From contig URIX01000025.1 of NCBI GenBank assembly GCA_900547975.1, positions 1-24,529 of the forward strand: DNA of 24,529 nt, written 5' to 3'. The notes beneath the pieces are model-generated. The model was not told the DNA's origin. It worked only from the letters and a program-made list of their open reading frames with translations, and did not search any database. Shown here piece after piece: positions 1-6,760 of the stretch. A program made the translations under genes and the position numbers. Within the stretch, counting starts at the first letter, position 1. The number at the start of each line of letters is the position of its first letter. This stretch comes from an uncultured Eubacteriales bacterium (GTDB lineage Bacteria; Bacillota; Clostridia; Christensenellales; CAG-917).

Positions 1-19
1 CCAACTGAGCCATACCTCC
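1..19 (-). tRNA. 5' end of a tRNA gene, cut by the window edge
   Basis: Read on the minus strand, bases 19 to 1 give GGAGGTATGGCTCAGTTGG. This fits a tRNA 5' end: a seven-base acceptor strand (GGAGGTA), T8 and G9, the D-stem GCTC, then A14, G15 and the GG of the D-loop. The anticodon lies outside the window, so the amino acid cannot be named. It follows rpsU on the same strand. Confidence 0.75.
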
Positions 20-21
20 GT

Positions 22-44
22 ATTCTCGCAACATATGCGAGAAT
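22..44 (-). other. Perfect 9-bp hairpin between rpsU and the tRNA
   Basis: ATTCTCGCA (22-30) and TGCGAGAAT (36-44) are exact inverted repeats around a five-base loop. No T-run follows on the minus strand, so it is a weak candidate for an intrinsic terminator. It may instead be a processing or mRNA 3'-end stem between rpsU and the tRNA. The function is inferred. Confidence 0.4.
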
Positions 45-51
45 CTGTGGT

Positions 52-231
52 TTATGATTTGTACATTCTCTTACGAGCCGCTTCCGCTTTCTTTTTGCGT
101 TTTACGCTGGGTTTCTCGTAAGCCTCTTTTTTGCGGAGGTCACCGATGATGCCGTCGCGTGCGCATTTTCTCTTAAAACGGCGGATTGCGTTGTCCAAAC
201 TTTCGTTTTCACCGACTCTGACTGTTGACAT
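52..231 (-). CDS. rpsU: 30S ribosomal protein S21
   Basis: S21 is a small basic protein of the 30S subunit that helps base-pairing with the mRNA leader. The 59-residue product starts MSTVRVGENESLDNAIRRFK and carries the family core RRFKRKCARDGI, then a Lys/Arg-rich tail ending KKKAEAARKRMYKS, which is typical of Bacillota S21. The start at 231 is chosen over an in-frame upstream codon at 273 because AGGAGGTG lies a normal distance before it and S21 proteins begin at this point. Its own promoter lies at 265-292 and a tRNA follows downstream on the same strand. Confidence 0.93.
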   Translation of the reverse strand: MSTVRVGENESLDNAIRRFKRKCARDGIIGDLRKKEAYEKPSVKRKKKAEAARKRMYKS

Positions 232-264
232 CTTTTTCACCTCCTCGAATTTCAATTCCTTTCT

Positions 265-292
265 ATTATACACGAAAAAAGATTGATGTCAA
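265..292 (-). promoter_or_regulatory. rpsU promoter
   Basis: On the minus strand there is a consensus -35 TTGACA (292-287), a 16-nt spacer and a consensus -10 TATAAT (270-265). The predicted transcription start is near 258, giving a short leader that contains the strong SD of rpsU. It is the best sigma-A match in the window. Confidence 0.8.
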
Positions 293-354
293 ACGAAAAA
301 TATACATGACGGGCAAAAAGCGTTTCCAAAAGGAAATTTGATTGTTTTTTTCTG

Positions 355-383
355 TTGCTAAAAGGGCGGTTTGAGGGTATAAT
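355..383 (+). promoter_or_regulatory. Promoter of the MscS gene
   Basis: TTGCTA (355-360), a 17-nt spacer and TATAAT (378-383) lie upstream of the channel gene. The predicted start of transcription is near 390, leaving a leader of about 48 nt with a small AGCGC/GCGCT hairpin and the SD AGGAG. Confidence 0.65.
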
Positions 384-437
384 CACTTGACGAAGCGCAA
401 AAGTGCGCTATGTACAAAAGTTTTTAGGAGATGTAAT

Positions 438-1298
438 ATGGACTGGCAACAAGTGTGGCAAACCGTTCAAAATTGGCTCACTAACACGGGTATCAAAATC
501 GTTATCGCAATCGCGATTATGGTCGTATCTTTTTCACTTATCAACTGGATTTGTAAGAAAATCTCAAAGCGTGCGGATAAAAAGGTCGCAGAGAACAAGA
601 AAATTGACAAAACCATTTACAAAACCGTCAGTTACGTCGTGAAAGTCGCGCTCAAAGTGCTTGTTGTCATCGCGCTTATCGGCTACGTCGGAATCGACAC
701 GAGCGCAATCACCGCGCTTATCGCTTCGTTGGGCGTCGGCGTCGGTCTTGCAATCAACGGTACGCTTTCAAACTTCGCAGGCGGCGTGCTTATCCTCATA
801 ACAAGACCTTTCAAGGACGACGACTACATTCAGGCGTGCGGCTACGAAGGCACGGTCGAGGACATTCGCATTTGCCATACGAGATTGCGCACAACGGACA
901 ACAAAGTCGTGTATTTGCCCAACGGCAATCTTTCCACAAGTCAAATAGTAAACTTTTCCGAAAAGGATTTGCGCAGAGTCGACCTCAAATTCTCTATTTC
1001 GTATTCTGACGATTTTGAAAAGGCAAAGGCGGTTATCTCGGACGTATGCGCGAAAAACGAACTCATACTCAAAGACCCCGAACCGTCTATACGCGTATCG
1101 GCGCAGAGCGCAAGCAGCATAGACATTTCTACGAAAGTATGGTGCAAGAACGCGGATTACTGGACGGTGAATTTCGATATGCTTGAAAACGTCAAGAAAG
1201 CGTTTGACCAAAACGGCATAACGATACCGTTCAATCAACTCGACGTACACGTTGTAACCGATACGGATAACAACCGACAGCGCGCAACACGTTTATGA
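438..1298 (+). CDS. mscS: Small-conductance mechanosensitive channel, MscS family
   Basis: MscS channels open when membrane tension rises and release solutes on hypo-osmotic shock. The start at 438 (MDWQQVW) has AGGAG at 426-430; the upstream in-frame ATG at 387 has no SD. There are about three membrane helices (roughly residues 19-37, 65-83 and 88-110). The third is Gly/Ala-rich (ASLGVGVGLAINGTL) as in pore-lining TM3. The beta domain then shows FxxGG...ITRPFKDDD and PNGNLSTSQIVNFS, and the C-terminal domain ends GITIPFNQLDVHVV, the usual family ending. The last residues (about TDTDNNRQRATRL) look unlike the family and are read through sequence that, in another frame, belongs to the downstream repeat protein. 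The native stop is therefore probably lost at a junction near 1256. Confidence 0.88.
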   Translation: MDWQQVWQTVQNWLTNTGIKIVIAIAIMVVSFSLINWICKKISKRADKKVAENKKIDKTIYKTVSYVVKVALKVLVVIALIGYVGIDTSAITALIASLGVGVGLAINGTLSNFAGGVLILITRPFKDDDYIQACGYEGTVEDIRICHTRLRTTDNKVVYLPNGNLSTSQIVNFSEKDLRRVDLKFSISYSDDFEKAKAVISDVCAKNELILKDPEPSIRVSAQSASSIDISTKVWCKNADYWTVNFDMLENVKKAFDQNGITIPFNQLDVHVVTDTDNNRQRATRL

Positions 1299-2361
1299 CG
1301 GCAATCCGTTCGTATATGCGGCGTTCGATTATGAAAAGTTTGACTTGGAAAATCATAGAGGTTTGCTCGAAGGACACCGTATCGACGTTGTTATCACAAC
1401 AAGTTTGACGAATGTCGGTTCGTTATTGAATGTTATCGATTCGGTGTACATTTACGACAAAGACAATGTTGACGTCACCGAAAACTATACGTTTGAATGC
1501 AGTTACGGTACGATCGAAGTTGTTGCAAGAGATGTCAAAATCATTACGGGCGACAACTCGAAGTATTATGACGGAACGCCGATAACCAACCCGAATTATC
1601 AACTCATCTTCGACGGCAACGCTTCGGGCTTTGCGGACGGACAGAATTTGCTCGACAACGGCTTTGTCGTAGGGGCGCAAACGGACGCAGGTTGGTCTGA
1701 CAACATCATTGACGACAGCCTCGTAGAAATACTGGACGAAAAGGGAAATAACGTAAGATACAATTACAATATAGCCTATCAATACGGCACGCTCGAAGTA
1801 TACAGACGTCCCGTTCAAATTAATCCGAACGGCGCGGAAAAAGTGTATGACGGCACGCCGCTTGTAAACACGACGTATACCGTTTCGGATATGGACAACC
1901 CGTATGGCGGAATTGCGCCCGAACAAAGTATAAGCAACATTTGTTTCTGCGGCTCGCAAACCGACGCGGGTCAGTCCGACACTTGGCTTGAAAGAGATAT
2001 GCTCGTCATAGCAGACAGAAACGGAGTGGACGTCACGAGCAACTATGAAGTTTATTCGGACACAGTGAAGTTGATTGTTCGCCAACGCAATATTACGATA
2101 GCCGTCGAAGACGCAAGCAAATCGTATGACGGCACGCCGCTTTCACCTGCGCAAGACGGATATCGGATTTTGGACGAGGGCAGCGACAGCGGACTTGCAC
2201 CCGGACACAGCATTTCTCAAATCGAGATTGTCGGCGAGCAGACAAGACCGGGAAAATCCGAAGCATACATTGTGCCGGAATCCGTTGTAATCGTGGATAA
2301 TTGCGGCGGAGAGGTGACATACAACTACAATATCGTCCTCGAAACGGGCGAATTGACCGTT
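1258..2361 (+). repeat. Four N-terminal YDGTPL-type protein repeats
   Basis: In the frame of the large protein, repeat cores occur at HVYDGNPF (first full codon near 1288), KYYDGTPI, KVYDGTPL and KSYDGTPL. Each is followed after about 60 residues by NxxxVTxNYxx and G(T/E)LxV. The first copy begins with PIRITTDSAQHVYDG at 1258, matching the PVQINPNGAEKVYDG of a later copy. That shows the coding frame continued upstream before the junction. Confidence 0.75.
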
Positions 2362-4155
2362 GACAAGAGCGACGGCGGAACGGCGGCAGGCGATTTGGAT
2401 ACTTCGGGTTCGCTGTCGGGCAGCGATTATGCGGTCGGCGGCGGTGACGGCGAGATAGCGGTCGTGTTGAAGATCAAATCGGAAGTCGCGGGCGACATAT
2501 ATCTCAAACTTATGTCATTCGGCGATTTCGACGGCAAAAAGTGGGACAACGCATACGAATACGGCAAAACTCTCGTCGACAATTTCGGATTCGACTATCT
2601 TACGTCGAGCGCACTCAAAAAAGCAGGCGTCACCGAATACGGAATAGAGATCCAATCCAATGTTACGCAATACTTCTTGCCGTACTATATGTCTATGACC
2701 GCAGGCTCGTACGAGATTCAACAGAGCGACGTGTTCTACGACGGCGACTCGTCTATGCCGTATTCGCTCAAATATTTCAGCGCATACGCAAGCCAAATCG
2801 CAAGATTGAAAGACGCGTGCGCTTACACCGAGCAAGAGGCGGCTTACAGAGAATTTGTGTATTCGCATTATCTGTCCGTACCCGATTCGACGAGGGCGTA
2901 TCTCGAACAACTCGCAACCGAGCAAGGCTTCGACAAATCGTCAGTCGACGTTTACGAGGCGGTGGCAAACTATATTCAGAAAGCCGCGAAGTACAATCTC
3001 AAATACGATAGAGCGTTGGACAATGAAGACGATATAGTCGTCGCCTTCCTGTCGAGTTACAAAGAGGGCGTATGCCGTCACTATGCGTCGGCGGCAACAT
3101 TGTTGTTCAGAACGCTCGGTATCCCCGCAAGATACACGATAGGTTATGTCGGACAAACCAAACAAGACGAGTGGGTTGACGTCTCCAATCAAAACGGTCA
3201 CGCTTGGGTTGAAGTGTATATGGACGCAATAGGCTGGGTGCAACTCGAAGTTACGGGCGGCGGCGCAGGCGGTAGCGGCGGCAACGGCTCGGGTTCGGGC
3301 TTCGGCGGTAGCGGCGATCTCGGCGGAGGCGGCGATATGGGCGAGAAAGAAATCACGCTCGATATAACGCCTGCAAAAATAGGCAAGGCATACGACGGCA
3401 CACCGCTCGTCGCTAAAAACAAGATAAAGAGAAACGACGCTCTCGTCAAACTTACGAACAAAGGTTATACATACCGAGTTGAAATCGAGGGCAGTCAAAC
3501 GGATTTCGGCGTCGGCGTGAGCAGAATCACCAAATTCGTACTGCTCGATCCCAACGGCAACGACGTCACCGAAGGATGCGGCATTACCGTCAATCTGCAC
3601 GAAGGCGAAATCGTAATATCGAAGTATCGTTCGAGCATATATCTGTATGCCATATCGAAGCCGTACGACGGACAACCCGTCGTGTACGAGGACGGCGACT
3701 ATGAGTATGACAACCTGCCCGACGGATACGAAATCGAGTTCGAACTCGAATCGATGGTCAATGCAGGCGTTTACAATGCGGAAGACATAGAAGTCGTTTC
3801 ATACACGGTTTACGACAATAGCGGCAACGACGTCACGAGCGATTACTATGTCGACGCAAGCGGCTTCGGCGTGACGATTGAACGTCGCAAGTTGGAAATC
3901 GTAACGGGTAGCGCAACCAAAGTTCACGACGGCAAAGTCCTCGAGAATCGGACATATTACGTGTCGAAAGGTCAGACGCTCGTTGACGGCGATGTGTTAA
4001 AGTTGATGTTCTTAGAGGGTAGTGCGGATGTCGGCGAGTATTACAACATTGCTATGTTTGCCACAATAGTCGACCAAGACGGCAACGACGTCACGGACAA
4101 CTACCATATTTCGGCGGTGTGGGGTACGCTTACGATTCTCGGCGGCGACGAATGA
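1345..4155 (+). CDS. Large repeat protein with a transglutaminase-like domain, missing its N-terminus
   Basis: This is a secreted-type protein with YDGTPL-type repeats and a central transglutaminase-like cysteine domain. Order: about four repeats of 80-95 residues, a transglutaminase domain (GVCRHYAS with Cys at 3073-3075, GIPARYTIGYVG, GHAWVEVY with His at 3199-3201), a Gly/Ser-rich linker (3253-3340), then three more repeats. Each repeat runs K.YDGTPL...VGSQTDAG...NGNDVT.NY....GTL.V and resembles bacterial Ig-like (MBG-type) modules of surface proteins. The only in-frame start is TTG at 1345, with no SD and in mid-repeat. The frame is open and homologous to the repeats back to 1258, directly after an in-frame TAA. 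There is no signal peptide, LPxTG motif or C-terminal membrane helix. The first residues, and so export, are lost in this sequence. The third triad position is Glu (3247-3249) where Asp is usual. The substrate is unknown. Confidence 0.8.
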   Translation: MENHRGLLEGHRIDVVITTSLTNVGSLLNVIDSVYIYDKDNVDVTENYTFECSYGTIEVVARDVKIITGDNSKYYDGTPITNPNYQLIFDGNASGFADGQNLLDNGFVVGAQTDAGWSDNIIDDSLVEILDEKGNNVRYNYNIAYQYGTLEVYRRPVQINPNGAEKVYDGTPLVNTTYTVSDMDNPYGGIAPEQSISNICFCGSQTDAGQSDTWLERDMLVIADRNGVDVTSNYEVYSDTVKLIVRQRNITIAVEDASKSYDGTPLSPAQDGYRILDEGSDSGLAPGHSISQIEIVGEQTRPGKSEAYIVPESVVIVDNCGGEVTYNYNIVLETGELTVDKSDGGTAAGDLDTSGSLSGSDYAVGGGDGEIAVVLKIKSEVAGDIYLKLMSFGDFDGKKWDNAYEYGKTLVDNFGFDYLTSSALKKAGVTEYGIEIQSNVTQYFLPYYMSMTAGSYEIQQSDVFYDGDSSMPYSLKYFSAYASQIARLKDACAYTEQEAAYREFVYSHYLSVPDSTRAYLEQLATEQGFDKSSVDVYEAVANYIQKAAKYNLKYDRALDNEDDIVVAFLSSYKEGVCRHYASAATLLFRTLGIPARYTIGYVGQTKQDEWVDVSNQNGHAWVEVYMDAIGWVQLEVTGGGAGGSGGNGSGSGFGGSGDLGGGGDMGEKEITLDITPAKIGKAYDGTPLVAKNKIKRNDALVKLTNKGYTYRVEIEGSQTDFGVGVSRITKFVLLDPNGNDVTEGCGITVNLHEGEIVISKYRSSIYLYAISKPYDGQPVVYEDGDYEYDNLPDGYEIEFELESMVNAGVYNAEDIEVVSYTVYDNSGNDVTSDYYVDASGFGVTIERRKLEIVTGSATKVHDGKVLENRTYYVSKGQTLVDGDVLKLMFLEGSADVGEYYNIAMFATIVDQDGNDVTDNYHISAVWGTLTILGGDE
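3352..4146 (+). repeat. Three C-terminal YDGTPL-type protein repeats
   Basis: These are more diverged copies: KAYDGTPL, KPYDGQPV and KVHDGKVL. Each has the downstream NGNDVT or SGNDVT signature and a closing beta-strand pattern. The last copy ends four residues before the stop, so the protein finishes on a repeat with no anchor. Confidence 0.7.
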
Positions 4156-4186
4156 TAAGGCAGTTAAACAAAAATAAGTAAAAAAA

Positions 4187-4230
4187 GCTCGTTTTGTGCA
4201 AAAAAGTGCAACCGAACGAGTCTTTTTTAT
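4187..4230 (+). terminator. Intrinsic terminator after the repeat protein
   Basis: CTCGTT (4188-4193) pairs with AACGAG (4215-4220), extended by G-U pairs on both sides. The run TCTTTTTTATT follows immediately. It separates the repeat protein gene from the transporter promoter. Confidence 0.65.
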
Positions 4231-4257
4231 TAAAATGCGGCAATGCGTGTTTTTGTA

Positions 4258-4286
4258 TTGATTGTTTGTACATTTGCTGTTATAAT
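4258..4286 (+). promoter_or_regulatory. Promoter of the sugar symporter gene
   Basis: TTGATT (4258-4263), a 17-nt spacer and a perfect TATAAT (4281-4286). The predicted start near 4293 gives a leader of about 46 nt. No operator or catabolite-control (cre) site was recognised. Confidence 0.65.
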
Positions 4287-4338
4287 AGTACGGTAGTATT
4301 GTTTATTATAAACAAAATATATGCTATGTGGTGAAATT

Positions 4339-6024
4339 ATGAGTGATTCTTCTCAAACGACAGAAAAAGTCGGCGCAAAGGTTAAACTCAATGCTTTGGC
4401 ACACAAGTTGTTCGGCTCGACGCCCGGCGACGGCGAAATGCAACCCAAAGAAGGTTTCAGTTATTCTCTTTGCGGTTTCGGTCAAAACCTTATTTGCACG
4501 ATTATCGGTTCCTATCTGACCGTCTTTATGACGGACGCAATCGGCTTCAACGCGTTGGCGGTTGCATTCCTTATGCTCGGCGCGCGTATCTTCGACGCAC
4601 TCAACGACCCGATTATGGGTTCAATCGTTGACAGAACGCGTACGAAGTGGGGCAAATGCCGTCCGTATATGAAGTGGATGGCGTTCCCGATTGCGATTAT
4701 GACGGCGATATGCTTCTTGCCGTGGTATCCGAAAAACGACGGCGGTTTTGCGGCGATTTCCGTAATGTACGTCATTTGGGGTATGGTTTACACGGTTGCG
4801 GACGTTCCGTATTGGGGGCTTTCCACCGCAATGAGCAACGATACTTATCGCAGAGGCAACTTGCTCACCATCGCGCGTTTGTTCTGCACGGCGGGCGCAG
4901 GTATCGTCACCGTTATCACCCCGATCATAACCGACAATATGACCAAAGGTCTCGATCCTGCCGCAAAGGGCGATATGCTCAAATGGATCTACTTTGTCAT
5001 CGCAATAATCTGCTGCGCTATCGCGCTTCCGCTTTTCTATCTCGGCTTCAAGAACACGAAGGAAAGAAACGTAACGGAAGAAAATCCCCCGTCACTCGGA
5101 CACAACCTCAAACTTTTGTTCAAGAACAAGCCTTTGATGCTCATCGTGCTTTCGGGTATCGGCGGCGCGGCGAGAATGCTTTTCACCTACACGGGCGGTT
5201 TGTATTTTGCAAAATACATAATGGATAAAGAATCTATGTATTCCTTGTTCACTATGGCAATCGTTCCGGGCGGACTTATCGCGTCCTTGCTCGTTCCTTG
5301 GTGTACAAAGAAATTCGGCAAAAAGAACACTTATATCTGGTCGCATATCGTCGGCGGCGTTGCAATGCTCATCGCGTTTATCGTCGGTATCGCTTGCGAC
5401 CGCGGCGCATACACAAGCACGGCAACGACGGTCGTGTTGCTCATCGCACTCGTTATCGCAGGTATTCCTTCGGGCTTTGGCAACATCATCACTTACGCAA
5501 TGATCGGCGACACCGTCGAATATCTCGAACTCAAAACCGGTGAAAGAGCGGAAGGTATCTGCTTTGCAATGCAAACGCTTATCAACAAAATCGGTATGGC
5601 AGTCGGCGCATTCGTTGGCGTTTTGGCTTACTATATGGCAGGCGTTGCGGCAAACGACGCAAGTTCCGTCACCCCCGAAGGCAAAGACACCATGTGGTTT
5701 ATGCTCGTCGGTATTGCGGCAATCAGTTTCTTCTTGACGGTCATTCCGCTTTTCTTCTACAAGTTCAACGAGAAAGAACAACAAGCGGCAAAGGCTGAAA
5801 TCGAAGCGAGAAAGCACGCTAACAAAGAAAACGGCGAGGAAAATCTTGTCCGAGAAATTGCAGACGAAGCGGCGCAAGACGATCAAAACGAAGGCGCGCC
5901 TCAAATGATTTTCCCCAACGAAGACAATCAAACGGTTGCAATCGAGCAAGAAAAAACTTGCGACGACAACTGCGCGGAATGCGACAAGCAAGAGGATTGT
6001 CCCGACAAAAAAGACAATGAATAA
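4339..6024 (+). CDS. GPH-family (MelB-like) sugar:cation symporter
   Basis: Members of the glycoside-pentoside-hexuronide family, within the MFS fold, import sugars with H+ or Na+. The protein (about 561 residues) has some 12 hydrophobic segments. It carries the family signature between TM2 and TM3, DALNDPIMGSIVDRTRTKWGK followed by CRPYMKW, and the second-half loop WCTKKFGKKNTY. The start at 4339 (MSDSSQ) is preferred; an ATG at 4321 in frame would add six residues, and neither has a strong SD. The C-terminus is unusual: after the last helix comes a charged cytoplasmic tail of about 80 residues, Gln/Glu/Asp-rich, ending with a Cys-rich acidic patch (CDDNCAECDKQEDC). The substrate cannot be told from sequence, and no glycoside hydrolase lies next to it. 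Confidence 0.85.
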   Translation: MSDSSQTTEKVGAKVKLNALAHKLFGSTPGDGEMQPKEGFSYSLCGFGQNLICTIIGSYLTVFMTDAIGFNALAVAFLMLGARIFDALNDPIMGSIVDRTRTKWGKCRPYMKWMAFPIAIMTAICFLPWYPKNDGGFAAISVMYVIWGMVYTVADVPYWGLSTAMSNDTYRRGNLLTIARLFCTAGAGIVTVITPIITDNMTKGLDPAAKGDMLKWIYFVIAIICCAIALPLFYLGFKNTKERNVTEENPPSLGHNLKLLFKNKPLMLIVLSGIGGAARMLFTYTGGLYFAKYIMDKESMYSLFTMAIVPGGLIASLLVPWCTKKFGKKNTYIWSHIVGGVAMLIAFIVGIACDRGAYTSTATTVVLLIALVIAGIPSGFGNIITYAMIGDTVEYLELKTGERAEGICFAMQTLINKIGMAVGAFVGVLAYYMAGVAANDASSVTPEGKDTMWFMLVGIAAISFFLTVIPLFFYKFNEKEQQAAKAEIEARKHANKENGEENLVREIADEAAQDDQNEGAPQMIFPNEDNQTVAIEQEKTCDDNCAECDKQEDCPDKKDNE

Positions 6025-6048
6025 AAAATAAGTCGTCAATCGACAAAG

Positions 6049-6076
6049 AGCCGCACGCAAACCGCGTGCGGCTTTT
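6049..6076 (+). terminator. Intrinsic terminator of the symporter gene
   Basis: GCCGCACGC (6050-6058) and GCGTGCGGC (6064-6072) form a perfect 9-bp GC-rich stem with a five-base loop, followed by TTTT. An outer A-T pair extends it. Confidence 0.85.
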
Positions 6077-6079
6077 CGT

Positions 6080-6229
6080 ATGCGCAAACGTAAACCGCAC
6101 AAAGAAACGAACTATAAAAAAACAAAACGTAAAATCGTAAAGGAAAAAGTAACGCGTCGCAAAAAAACAAAACGTAATGAGCAGCAAAAAGTTAGGAAAA
6201 GAAAACATATCGCAAAATCGTTGATTTAG
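6080..6229 (+). CDS. Possible 49-residue Lys/Arg-rich small protein
   Basis: An open frame starts at an ATG directly after the terminator T-run (MRKRKPHKETNYKKTKRK...) and ends at TAG 6227-6229. About half of the residues are Lys or Arg, and the block KKTKR occurs twice. There is no SD and no promoter of its own. The strand is very A-rich, which favours chance open frames of Lys codons. It could be a small nucleic-acid-binding protein or simply non-coding A-rich DNA; the second is more likely. Confidence 0.2.
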   Translation: MRKRKPHKETNYKKTKRKIVKEKVTRRKKTKRNEQQKVRKRKHIAKSLI

Positions 6230-6247
6230 TTAACTTTTTAATTTTTG

Positions 6248-6276
6248 TTGAAATGCGGCGAAATCGATGTTATAAT
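6248..6276 (+). promoter_or_regulatory. Promoter giving a leaderless marR transcript
   Basis: TTGAAA (6248-6253), an exact 17-nt spacer and TATAAT (6271-6276). The expected transcription start is at 6282-6283, which is the A of the marR start codon. A palindrome AGTTAACT (6228-6235) just upstream of the -35 could be an operator half, but this is speculative. Confidence 0.7.
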
Positions 6277-6282
6277 ATCGGT

Positions 6283-6714
6283 ATGGATTTGAAAAATACG
6301 GCTTATTTTTTTGCAACGTTCAGAAAATTGCTCAAAGAGTACACTGATTATCAACTCAGAGAATTGAAAGACTACGACCTTACTCCAAACGAAATCGTGG
6401 TGCTTTCGAGTATCGGTGTGGTGGGTATGGCGAGCGATATTGCCCAAAACGCCTGTGTATCGAAGGCTCTCGTTTCGCGTAGCGTGAAAGAACTGCGCGA
6501 CAAGGGGCTTATTTGTGCGTCCATTTCGGAAGTGGACAAGCGCGAGCAGAAACTCTCGCTCACGACCGAGGGAGAAAAGGTTGCCGAGCTTATTGCGGAA
6601 GCGAATCACAATTTCTATCAAGTGGCATTCAGACACTTCGAGGACAACGAAAAGCAAGTGTTGCAAGCACTTTTGCAACTTATGCTCAACAATCTCGGCG
6701 AAACGAATCACTGA
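6283..6714 (+). CDS. MarR-family transcriptional regulator
   Basis: MarR proteins are dimeric winged-helix regulators that often respond to small phenolic or lipophilic ligands. The 143-residue protein starts MDLKNTAYFFATF. Its DNA-binding core is LTPNEIVVLSSIG, then ASDIAQNACVSKALVSRSVKELRDKGLI (recognition helix) and the wing with the conserved D-R pair, EVDKREQKLSLTTEGEKV. Start choice: this ATG lies seven bases after a consensus -10, so the mRNA would have no leader; the upstream ATG at 6253 would overlap the -35/-10 region. The FAD oxidoreductase gene follows 46 nt later on the same strand with a good SD, so the pair is probably co-transcribed and the regulator probably controls it. The ligand is unknown. 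Confidence 0.85.
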   Translation: MDLKNTAYFFATFRKLLKEYTDYQLRELKDYDLTPNEIVVLSSIGVVGMASDIAQNACVSKALVSRSVKELRDKGLICASISEVDKREQKLSLTTEGEKVAELIAEANHNFYQVAFRHFEDNEKQVLQALLQLMLNNLGETNH

Positions 6715-6760
6715 CGCTTTTTTTTGAGCAAATCACGGTAAAAATATAAAGAGGGAGATT

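Noticed and set aside
311..360. Terminator TTTCC-AAAA-GGAAA before the MscS promoter
   Set aside because: The stem is only five weak base pairs and the T-run is 10 bases away; it is not strong enough to call.
768..1250. 160-residue minus-strand open frame
   Set aside because: Fully antisense to the MscS gene, with no SD or domain.
438..4155. Natural MscS-repeat protein fusion by programmed frameshift
   Set aside because: The MscS C-terminus is cytoplasmic while the repeat/transglutaminase part is of a secreted type, and no slippery sequence is seen. A physical junction explains the facts better.
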